NCBI RefSeq assembly: GCF_003946865.1
Contig: NZ_QXTH01000005.1
Location: forward strand, 124,001 to 188,000
Direction: 5' to 3'
Length of the DNA: 64,000 bases
Origin: Antribacter gilvus
GTDB lineage: Bacteria > Actinomycetota > Actinomycetes > Actinomycetales > Cellulomonadaceae
Below, piece by piece: positions 56,098-62,706 of the stretch. The translations under genes were made by a program, and so were the position numbers. Below the pieces are notes generated by a model. It saw only the letters and a list, made by a program, of their open reading frames with translations, was not told the DNA's origin and ran no database searches. The stretch's first letter is position 1, and every line of letters begins with the position of its first letter.

Positions 56098-56784
56098 GTG
56101 ACCGATATCACCCCTGCCGTCATCCGCCCGTACCGCCTCGGCGACCGTGACGCCCTCGCCGAGATCTGCGTCCGCACTGCCGCGCGCGGCGGCGACTGCC
56201 GCGGGATCTACTCGTCCGACGACCTCATGCCCGAGGTCTTCGCGCTCCCGTACGTCGACGCTGCCCCCGACCTCGCCTGGACCGTCGTGGTCCCTGGCGG
56301 CACCGTCGAGCCGGGCGACGAGAGGATGGCCGTCGACGACGGCCGGGCCGTCGGCTACGTCGTCGCCGTGGCCGACACCCGCGCCTTCGTGGCCTGGTGG
56401 GAGCGCGAGTGGGCGCCCGGCTTCGTGGAGCGGCACCCCGCGCCCGGCCCGCCCACCGGCCACGACCCCTCGTTCACCGAGGCCGCGCTGGTGAAGTCGG
56501 GGGCCGACCCCAGCCGCATGGTCACCGGCATCACCCCCGAGGAGCTCGACGCGTACCCGGCGCACCTGCACATCGACCTTATGCCCGAGGCTCAGCGTCA
56601 GGGCCTCGGCAGCCGGCTCCTCGACACGCTCCGCGCGGCCCTCGCCGAGCGCGGGGTCCCCGGCGTGCACCTCAGCATGGACCCGGCGAACGTGAACGCC
56701 CGCGCGTTCTACGACCGGTACGGCTTCGTGGAGATGCCGTCGCACCGCCCGGACGTGCCGCTGCTGGGCATCAAGACGACCTGA
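56098..56784 (+). CDS. GNAT N-acetyltransferase
   Basis: A 228-residue acetyltransferase. It starts VIRPYRLGDRDALAEICVRT, has ELDAYPAHLHIDLMPEAQRQ followed by the acetyl-CoA loop GLGSRLLDTLRAALAERG and ends NVNARAFYDRYGFVEMPSHR. This layout is typical of actinobacterial GNAT proteins related to O-GlcNAcase-type acetyltransferases. Substrate unknown. Confidence 0.87.
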   Translation: MTDITPAVIRPYRLGDRDALAEICVRTAARGGDCRGIYSSDDLMPEVFALPYVDAAPDLAWTVVVPGGTVEPGDERMAVDDGRAVGYVVAVADTRAFVAWWEREWAPGFVERHPAPGPPTGHDPSFTEAALVKSGADPSRMVTGITPEELDAYPAHLHIDLMPEAQRQGLGSRLLDTLRAALAERGVPGVHLSMDPANVNARAFYDRYGFVEMPSHRPDVPLLGIKTT

Positions 56785-56873
56785 GGCCTCGCTCTCCTGA
56801 CAACCCCGACCCACCCCCGGGTTTCTGGGCTGGGTGGTGAGGTGGCCGCCCGGGTCTCGTGGTTCGTTCCATA

Positions 56874-56889
56874 CGCTTGGCACACTATT
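56874..56889. repeat. 16-bp direct repeat, copy 1, beyond the 3' end of the orphan recombinase
   Basis: CGCTTGGCACACTATT, identical to 57607-57622. It lies 21 bp beyond the stop of the recombinase-like gene. Confidence 0.85.
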
Positions 56890-56909
56890 TTTGTCGGGGA
56901 AGAACGAGA

Positions 56910-57593
56910 TCAGTCCGCCGACGTCGCCCCGTCGTCCTCTCCCAGCAGCTCCGCCCAGGCCCGCCGCACCTGCTCGAAACGGGTGGGCAGGGGCGGCCGC
57001 AGCGCCCCGTACCGCGCGTTCGTCCGGTGCACGAAGCGCCGCCACGACAACACCAGCCCTTGCCGTGTGATGGGCAGGCCGCTCGAGACGGTGGTCCCGT
57101 TGTCGTGCGTGTGGTGCACCGTCAGCAGCAGCGCCCGGGGTACCGACCCCTCGAGCTCGGCGGCGAGCTCCTCCCGCACCGTCATCCAGTGCTTGAGCAC
57201 GAGCACCACCTCGGCGGGCAGCAGGTGCCGGCGCTCGGCCCGGTGCTTCCCGTGCTTGACCAGGACGCTCCCCTCCCCCGCCCGCGCCCCCACCGGCCCC
57301 AGGTCGAGGTCCTCCACGCGCACGCGCAGGAGGTCCCCGTACCGCGACCCCGTGGACCGCACGAGCCCCGTGATCACGGCGAGCCGCACCATCTCCGGCT
57401 TCGACCCCGGCCGGAGTGCCTCGACCGACAGCTCCCGCCAGATCCACTCGGCCTCCTCCAGCGAGACGGGCGGGCGCGGATAGCGGGGGGCGGCGTCGGA
57501 GGGCGTGCCGTCGGCGGCCCCGTCGGAGGCCGTCCCGTCCGGGGCCGGCTCCCCCGCCTCCGGGCCCGGGGTGCGCGTCAGTTCGGTCGTCAT
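56910..57593 (-). CDS. Truncated tyrosine recombinase-like protein
   Basis: A 227-residue protein. Residues 45-190 resemble the first part of a phage-integrase catalytic domain: MVRLAVITGLVRSTGSRYGD has the catalytic Arg-type position (TGSRYGDLLRVRVEDLDL), followed by VLVKHGKHRAERRHLLPAEV with the beta-hairpin Lys, then ITRQGLVLSWRRFVHRTNAR. The later HxxR, H/W and Tyr boxes are missing, so strand exchange is not expected. The N-terminal 40 residues are Pro/Asp/Gly-rich. It is bracketed by the 16-bp direct repeats and might be the remnant of a mobile element or a DNA-binding regulator. Confidence 0.62.
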   Translation of the reverse strand: MTTELTRTPGPEAGEPAPDGTASDGAADGTPSDAAPRYPRPPVSLEEAEWIWRELSVEALRPGSKPEMVRLAVITGLVRSTGSRYGDLLRVRVEDLDLGPVGARAGEGSVLVKHGKHRAERRHLLPAEVVLVLKHWMTVREELAAELEGSVPRALLLTVHHTHDNGTTVSSGLPITRQGLVLSWRRFVHRTNARYGALRPPLPTRFEQVRRAWAELLGEDDGATSAD

Positions 57594-57596
57594 GTC

Positions 57597-57613
57597 CCAA
57601 GTGTTCCGCTTGG
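57597..57613. promoter_or_regulatory. Inverted repeat at the recombinase promoter
   Basis: CCAAG (57597-57601) and CTTGG (57609-57613), 7 nt apart, between the start codon and TAGTGT (minus strand, 57620-57615), a likely -10. Fits autoregulation. Confidence 0.45.
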
Positions 57614-57622
57614 CACACTATT
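57607..57622. repeat. 16-bp direct repeat, copy 2, upstream of the orphan recombinase
   Basis: CGCTTGGCACACTATT, identical to 56874-56889; contains the candidate -10 of the recombinase gene on the minus strand. Confidence 0.85.
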
Positions 57623-57654
57623 CACGAGGGAGGTCGGCGGGCGTGTCGCCGCCG

Positions 57655-57660
57655 TAGGCT
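57655..57660 (+). promoter_or_regulatory. Leaderless -10 box of the YigZ gene
   Basis: TAGGCT, 6 nt before the GTG at 57667. Confidence 0.55.
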
Positions 57661-57666
57661 CGGGCG

Positions 57667-58326
57667 GTGAGCTCCCTCCCCGGCACCCTGGCCGCACCGG
57701 TCGACCACGAGCTCGTCGTGAAGAAGTCCCGCTTCCTCGCCCACCTCGCCCCGGTGGGCAGCGTCGAGGCGGCCGACGCCGTCGTCGCCCGCCTCCGCAA
57801 GCAGACCTGGGACGCCCGCCACCACTGCGTGGCCCTCGTGGTGGGCCCGCACGCCGACCAGCAGCGCTCCACCGACGACGGCGAGCCCTCCGGCACCGCC
57901 GGCGTCCCCATGCTGGAGGTGCTGCGCCACCGCCACGTGACCGACGTGGTCGCCGTCGTCACCCGCTACTTCGGCGGCGTGCTGCTTGGGGCGGGCGGCC
58001 TCGTCCGCGCGTACTCGGGCGCGGTCGCCGAGGCTCTCGACCTCGCCGACGAGCAGGGCCTCCTCCTGCGCCGCGAGATCCTCACCGAGGTGGAGGTCGA
58101 GGTCCCCCACGCCGACGCCGGCCGCCTCGACAACCTCCTCCGGGACTGGGCGGGCAGCCACGGCGCGGTCATGGACGCGCCCGTCTACGACGCCGTCGCG
58201 CACCTCCGCCTGCTGGTCCCGCCCGCACGGCTGGCCACCCTGCACGACGACGTCGCGGCCGCCTCCGCGGGCAGCCTCACCCCGGTGGTCGGCGCGGAGC
58301 GCATCGTGGACGTGCCGGCACGCTGA
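57667..58326 (+). CDS. YigZ/IMPACT-family protein
   Basis: A 219-residue protein. The family signature STDDGEPSGTAGVPMLEVLR (near residue 65) and TRYFGGVLLGAGGLVRAYSG (near 100) are both clear, and VVKKSRFLAHLAPVGSVEAA is the usual N-terminus. E. coli YigZ and eukaryotic IMPACT share this fold; the bacterial role is unclear, possibly in translation control. Confidence 0.93.
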   Translation: MSSLPGTLAAPVDHELVVKKSRFLAHLAPVGSVEAADAVVARLRKQTWDARHHCVALVVGPHADQQRSTDDGEPSGTAGVPMLEVLRHRHVTDVVAVVTRYFGGVLLGAGGLVRAYSGAVAEALDLADEQGLLLRREILTEVEVEVPHADAGRLDNLLRDWAGSHGAVMDAPVYDAVAHLRLLVPPARLATLHDDVAAASAGSLTPVVGAERIVDVPAR

Positions 58327-58362
58327 CGCCGCGAGCGCCGCCCCTGACGCCAGGTCGGCGCG

Positions 58363-59814
58363 TCACCGCCGCGGCAGCTGCACTGGGTCCACCGCGACGC
58401 CCAGGAGGTCGCGCGCCCACCAGTTCCCGGTGCGACGTCGTTCCTCGGGGGTGGTGAAGCGGTAGCGGTAGATCAGCGCCCGCACGGACCGGGGCGCCTG
58501 CCCCTCGAACGGGTCACGCCCCAGCAGCCTGAGCGTGGCGGGGTCGGCGTCGAGCAGCCGCCGCAGGAACACCTCGAACCAGCCCGCCGGGTGCCCGAGC
58601 GGCAGGAACCACATCAGCCAGTCGAGCCGCAGGTGGTACGGCGCCACCTGCGGGGGGCGGCGGTCGAGGGCGCCGGGCTTTCCGCGGAACTCGTACTCGA
58701 CCCAGTCGTCGGGCCCGGGGTGCTCGGCGAGGGTGCCCTCCACGACGATCTCGTCGCGCCGCCGCGTCACGGAGCCGAACGCCCCGTACGCGTTGACGAG
58801 CCGGAACGGCTCGAAGCTCGCGTTCATCTTCTGCCGCCGCGACGCGAGGTTCCGTGCGGGCCGCACGGAGAGCACCACGAGGAGCAGCACCACGGCCGTC
58901 ACCACGATCACGAAGGCGAGGGGCGGCTCGGGTGCGGTGGCCGCCGCGGCGTCGTCGGGCAGCCCGGCCAGGCCGCCCAGCCAGGCCCACGTGCCGTCGT
59001 CGACCATGGCCACGCCGAGCACGATCGTGGCCCAGTTGAGCCACGCGAAGTTGCCGGTGACCACCAGCCAGGCCTGCGTGAGCGCCACCGCGATCCCTGC
59101 CACCGACGGGAACGGCTGCGGCAGGAACAGGAACCACGGCAGCACCAGCTGCGTCACGTGGTTCCCCACCACCTCGGTGCGGTGCCACCACCGTGGCATG
59201 TGGTGCGCGTGCCAGGAGAGGGGGCCGGGCAGCGGCTGGGTCTCGTGGTGGTAGTCGAGGGCGGTGAGGTCGCGCCAGGCGGTGTCGCCGCGCCACTTGA
59301 TGAGGCCCGCGCCGAACTCGAGGCGGAACAGGAGCCAGCGGGCGGCGAGGATGACGAGGAGCGGGACCGGGACGTCGTGCGAACCGAGGAACGCGACCAG
59401 GAACCCCGCCTCGCAGAGCAGCGTCTCCCAGCCGAAGCCGTAGAACGTCTGCCCCACGTTGACCAGCGACAGGTACAGCCACCACAGTGCGAGGAACACC
59501 AGCATCGGCACCCACCATGGCCCGGCCTGCGGCAGCCCGACGACGACGCTCGCGCCCAGCAGCACCCCGCACCACGCGCACCCCCCGAGCAGGCGGTCCG
59601 AGTACCGCCACCGGAACAGCGACGGCCCGTCCAGCCAGTGGGTGCGGGCGACGAACCGCGGGACCGGCGTCAGGCCCCGCTCGCCGAGCAGCGGCCGGAA
59701 CTGGCGCAGCGCGCCCCAGAACGCGAGCGCGTACAGCGCGCCGAAGCCGCGGTGGAGCACCTCGCGCGCCACGTCGTAGTCGGCGGTGGACCACCAGCCG
59801 AGCCAGTCGGGCAT
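58363..59814 (-). CDS. Lipase maturation factor family protein
   Basis: A 483-residue membrane protein with 8-10 hydrophobic segments. Family blocks: VGQTFYGFGWETLLCEAGFL, LFRLEFGAGLIKWRGDTAWR, LTALDYHHETQPLPGPLSWH and YEFRGKPGALDRRPPQVAPY, then PYHLRLDWLMWFLPL. Vertebrate LMF1 folds lipases in the ER; bacterial members are uncharacterised. The ATG is 6 nt after TAGCGT. Confidence 0.92.
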   Translation of the reverse strand: MPDWLGWWSTADYDVAREVLHRGFGALYALAFWGALRQFRPLLGERGLTPVPRFVARTHWLDGPSLFRWRYSDRLLGGCAWCGVLLGASVVVGLPQAGPWWVPMLVFLALWWLYLSLVNVGQTFYGFGWETLLCEAGFLVAFLGSHDVPVPLLVILAARWLLFRLEFGAGLIKWRGDTAWRDLTALDYHHETQPLPGPLSWHAHHMPRWWHRTEVVGNHVTQLVLPWFLFLPQPFPSVAGIAVALTQAWLVVTGNFAWLNWATIVLGVAMVDDGTWAWLGGLAGLPDDAAAATAPEPPLAFVIVVTAVVLLLVVLSVRPARNLASRRQKMNASFEPFRLVNAYGAFGSVTRRRDEIVVEGTLAEHPGPDDWVEYEFRGKPGALDRRPPQVAPYHLRLDWLMWFLPLGHPAGWFEVFLRRLLDADPATLRLLGRDPFEGQAPRSVRALIYRYRFTTPEERRRTGNWWARDLLGVAVDPVQLPRR

Positions 59815-59820
59815 ATTGCC

Positions 59821-59826
59821 ACGCTA
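59821..59826 (-). promoter_or_regulatory. Leaderless -10 box of the lipase maturation factor gene
   Basis: TAGCGT on the minus strand, 6 nt before the ATG at 59814. Confidence 0.55.
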
Positions 59827-59839
59827 GCGGGGGTGCGGT

Positions 59840-60841
59840 TCACCCGCTGTGCTGCTGCTCCCCCACCTCGCGGCCCACCGCGACGAGCCGGTCGAGGAGC
59901 TCGCGCGCCGGCGGGGACGGCTCACCGAGCGTGAGGGCGAGGATCTGCCGGACGGCGCCGTCCAGCGGCCGGGTCGTGATGCCGGGGTTCCGGTGGGCCC
60001 GGAGCGTGAGACCGGGGAGCAGGCTGACGCCCGTCCCGGCGGCCACGAGGGCCTGGACGGCCACGTAGTCGTCGGTCTCGAAGGCGATGCGGGGGGCGAA
60101 CCCCGCCGCGGAGCAGCGGGCCACCAGGTCCGCGCGGCACCGCTCGCACCCCGCGATCCACTCGGCGTCCGCGAGGGCGGCCAGCCCGTCGACCTGTGCC
60201 GGGTAGGTGACGGCGTCGCGGGCGCGCGGCAGGTCGGCGGGGGTGCTGGCCAGGCCGTGGGTGGGGTGGTCGTCCTCGGGGTCGGACGTCGCCGCGCTCA
60301 CCAGGTGCACCGCCTCGTCCATGACGGGGGTCACCTGGAAGCGGGAGAGGTCCTCGACGGAGCGGGTGTGGCGCACGTCGGTGTGCTCGAACACGAGGGC
60401 GATGTCGACGTCGCCGGCCGACAGCGCGGCCACAGCCTCCAGCGGCTCGGCCTCCAGCAGGCCGACGGAGAGGCCGGGGTGGTCGCGGGTGAGCTGCCGG
60501 ACGGCCTCCGGCACGAGGGTGGCCAGCGCTGACGGGAAGGCGGCGAGGCGGGCGCGGCCGGCGCGGAGGCCGGCCAGGGCGTCGAGCTCCCGGCGGGCGC
60601 CCTCGACGCGGCCGAGGATCTCCTCGGCGCGGCTGGCGAGCAGCTTGCCGGCCTCGGTGAGGCGGACGCCGCGCCCGGCGCGCTGGAGGAGCGGGATCCC
60701 GGCCTCCGCCTCGAGGCGGGACAGGTGGTGGCTCACGGACGGCTGGGCGTAGTGGAGCTCGCGCGCGGCGGCCGTCACGGAGCCCGTTCGGGCGACGGCC
60801 GCCAGCACGCGCAGGCGGGTCAGGTCGAGCTCTGCGGACAT
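59840..60841 (-). CDS. LysR-family transcriptional regulator
   Basis: A 333-residue regulator. The helix-turn-helix LRVLAAVARTGSVTAAAREL to HYAQPSVSHHLSRLEAEAGI (residues 8-50) is standard and the effector domain follows (GRARLAAFPSALATLVPEAV; GDVDIALVFEHTD). It is divergent from the threonine-dehydratase-like gene and probably controls it through the inverted repeats between them. The ATG is 6 nt after TAATCT. Confidence 0.92.
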   Translation of the reverse strand: MSAELDLTRLRVLAAVARTGSVTAAARELHYAQPSVSHHLSRLEAEAGIPLLQRAGRGVRLTEAGKLLASRAEEILGRVEGARRELDALAGLRAGRARLAAFPSALATLVPEAVRQLTRDHPGLSVGLLEAEPLEAVAALSAGDVDIALVFEHTDVRHTRSVEDLSRFQVTPVMDEAVHLVSAATSDPEDDHPTHGLASTPADLPRARDAVTYPAQVDGLAALADAEWIAGCERCRADLVARCSAAGFAPRIAFETDDYVAVQALVAAGTGVSLLPGLTLRAHRNPGITTRPLDGAVRQILALTLGEPSPPARELLDRLVAVGREVGEQQHSG

Positions 60842-60847
60842 GTCTCC

Positions 60848-60853
60848 AGATTA
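60848..60853 (-). promoter_or_regulatory. Leaderless -10 box of the LysR gene
   Basis: TAATCT on the minus strand, 6 nt before the ATG at 60841. Confidence 0.6.
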
Positions 60854-60859
60854 CGCCCG

Positions 60860-60913
60860 ACACATCGATGCAGTTGATCACCGTGAGCGAGAACCCGCAT
60901 TGGACCGATGTGT
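60860..60913. promoter_or_regulatory. Paired inverted half-sites in the LysR/dehydratase gap
   Basis: ACACATCG (60860-60867) and CGATGTGT (60906-60913) are perfect inverted 8-mers 38 nt apart. ATCGATGCAGTTGAT (60864-60878) is an additional ATC-N9-GAT dyad. The layout fits a LysR activation plus recognition site. Confidence 0.55.
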
Positions 60914-60937
60914 CGTCCGCGGGTGACCCTGGAGGGC

Positions 60938-61969
60938 ATGACCGCCACCGCCGCCCGCACAGCCGTCACCGCCTCGCCGGGCGCCTCGCCGGGGTCCACT
61001 CAGACCCGACCCTGGCCCGAGCCCGGGATCGTCGACGTCCTGGCTGCCGCCTCCCGCCTCGCGGGCCTGGTGGAGCGGACGCCGGTGGAGTCGTACGCGG
61101 AGCTGGACCGGGTCACGGGGGCGAGCGTGCTGGTGAAGCACGAGAACCTGCAGCGCACGGGGGCGTTCAAGGCGCGTGGGGCGTTGAACCTGCTGCTGAC
61201 GCTGGACGAGGCGGTGCGGCGTACCGGGGTGGTGGCGTACTCGACGGGGAACCATGCGCAAGGGGTGGCGTATGCGGCACGGCACACGGGCACCCGGTGC
61301 ACGATCGTGATGCCCCAGGGCCCGAACCCGGTCAAGGAGCGGGCGGTGCGCGACCTGGGTGCGGAGGTGGTGCTGCACGGGGCCACGTTCGACGACGCTC
61401 GGGTGTACGCGGAGCAGCTGGCGGGTCGTTCGGGGGCGCGGCTGGTGGGGGCGGCGAACGAGCCGGCGATCGTGGCGGGCGTGGGCACGCTGTACCTGGA
61501 GACGTTCCTGCAGGCGCCGGGGCTGGACGTGCTGGTGGTGCCGGTGGGGGGCGGCTCGGGGGCTGCGGCAGCGGCGCTGGTGGCTGCGGCGGTGGCGCCG
61601 GGGGTGGAGGTCGTGGCGGTGCAGTCGGCCGCGTCGCCTGCGGCGCACGACTCGTTCCACGCCGGGGAGCTGGTGGCCCGGCCGAACGCGTCGCTGGCGG
61701 AGGGGCTCGCGACAGGGACGGGGTTCGCGCTCACGCAGCAGATGATGCGGGGGCGCCTGACCGACTTCGTCCTCGTCACCGACGAGGAGATCGCCGACGC
61801 GCAGCGGCTGTACCTCACGGCTGCGCACACGGTCGCGGAGGGGGCGGGGGCTGCCGCCCTGGCGGCCGTCGTCGGGCAGCGGGAGCGGTACGCGGGGCGA
61901 CGGGTGGGCGTGATCTGTACCGGGGGGAACGCGAGCGCGGCGGAGCTGCGCCGCTGCCTGGACGTGTGA
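60938..61969 (+). CDS. Threonine dehydratase-like PLP enzyme
   Basis: A 343-residue fold-type II PLP enzyme that deaminates threonine or serine. The PLP lysine lies in LQRTGAFKARGALNLLL (near 69), the substrate loop is YSTGNHAQGVAYAAR, and the phosphate loop VVPVGGGSGAAAAALV; the C-terminal CTGGNAS is typical. There is no ACT domain, so it is the catabolic or feedback-insensitive type. The ATG at 60938 has a GGAGG unusually close (2-3 nt), so the true start is uncertain. Probably regulated by the divergent LysR gene. Confidence 0.88.
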   Translation: MTATAARTAVTASPGASPGSTQTRPWPEPGIVDVLAAASRLAGLVERTPVESYAELDRVTGASVLVKHENLQRTGAFKARGALNLLLTLDEAVRRTGVVAYSTGNHAQGVAYAARHTGTRCTIVMPQGPNPVKERAVRDLGAEVVLHGATFDDARVYAEQLAGRSGARLVGAANEPAIVAGVGTLYLETFLQAPGLDVLVVPVGGGSGAAAAALVAAAVAPGVEVVAVQSAASPAAHDSFHAGELVARPNASLAEGLATGTGFALTQQMMRGRLTDFVLVTDEEIADAQRLYLTAAHTVAEGAGAAALAAVVGQRERYAGRRVGVICTGGNASAAELRRCLDV

Positions 61970-62029
61970 CCCGCCCCACCCGGGCCTCACAGGGCCCCGA
62001 CCCGGGCCGCGCCGGGGGCAAAACGGGCA

Positions 62030-62035
62030 TAGGCT
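62030..62035 (+). promoter_or_regulatory. Leaderless -10 box of the YciO gene
   Basis: TAGGCT, 7 nt before the ATG at 62043. Confidence 0.55.
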
Positions 62036-62042
62036 CGCGAGC

Positions 62043-62663
62043 ATGGCCCGCTACTTCGATGTCCACCCGGTGGACCCGCAGCCCCGCGTGGTGGGGCAGG
62101 TCGTCGCGATGCTCCGTGAGGACGCGCTGATCGCGTACCCGACGGACTCGTCGTACGCGCTGGGGTGCCGCATGGAGTACCACGCCGGGGTGGAGCGGAT
62201 CCGTGCGATCCGGCGCCTCGACGACAAGCACCACTTCACGCTGGTGTGCGCGGACTTCGCGCAGCTGGGCCAGCTCGTGAAGCTGGACAATGCGGCGTTC
62301 CGCGCCATCAAGGCGTCCACGCCCGGGCCGTACACGTTCATCCTCCCCGCCACGTCGGAGGTGCCGCGGCGGCTCGCGCACCCGAAGAAGAAGACGGTGG
62401 GCGTGCGGATCCCCGACTCGCGGGTGGTGCAGGCGCTGCTCCGGGAGCTGGACGCGCCGCTGCTGTCGTCGTCGCTGATCCTGCCGGGGGCGTCGGAGCC
62501 CCTCACGGACGGCTGGACCATCAAGGAGGAGCTCGACCACGTGCTCGACGCGGTGGTGGACGCGGGCGACGTGGGGAGCGAGCCGTCCACGGTGGTGGAC
62601 TGGTCGGAGGGCTATCCGGAGGTGGTCCGGGTGGGGTCCGGGGACCCGTCCCGGTTCGAGTGA
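62043..62663 (+). CDS. YciO/YrdC/Sua5-family protein (threonylcarbamoyl-AMP synthase-like)
   Basis: A 206-residue protein with the YrdC-fold pattern. LIAYPTDSSYALGCRMEYHA, RRLDDKHHFTLVCADFAQLG, STPGPYTFILPATSEVPRRL and KKTVGVRIPDSRVVQALLRE match the YciO branch, in which KRxDxxHxFTLxC replaces the TsaC KRP motif. YrdC/TsaC proteins make threonylcarbamoyl-AMP for tRNA t6A; the YciO role is less defined. Confidence 0.88.
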   Translation: MARYFDVHPVDPQPRVVGQVVAMLREDALIAYPTDSSYALGCRMEYHAGVERIRAIRRLDDKHHFTLVCADFAQLGQLVKLDNAAFRAIKASTPGPYTFILPATSEVPRRLAHPKKKTVGVRIPDSRVVQALLRELDAPLLSSSLILPGASEPLTDGWTIKEELDHVLDAVVDAGDVGSEPSTVVDWSEGYPEVVRVGSGDPSRFE

Positions 62664-62693
62664 ACGCGGACGTCGTGGCCGCGCCCGGACCAG

Positions 62694-62699
62694 TAGCCT
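62694..62699 (+). promoter_or_regulatory. Leaderless -10 box of the UDP-glucose pyrophosphorylase gene
   Basis: TAGCCT, 7 nt before the ATG at 62707. Confidence 0.55.
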
Positions 62700-62706
62700 G
62701 GGCGGT

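Noticed and set aside
56910-57593. Active XerC/XerD-like recombinase
   Set aside because: HxxR, H/W and Tyr boxes are absent and the length is too short for a full catalytic domain.
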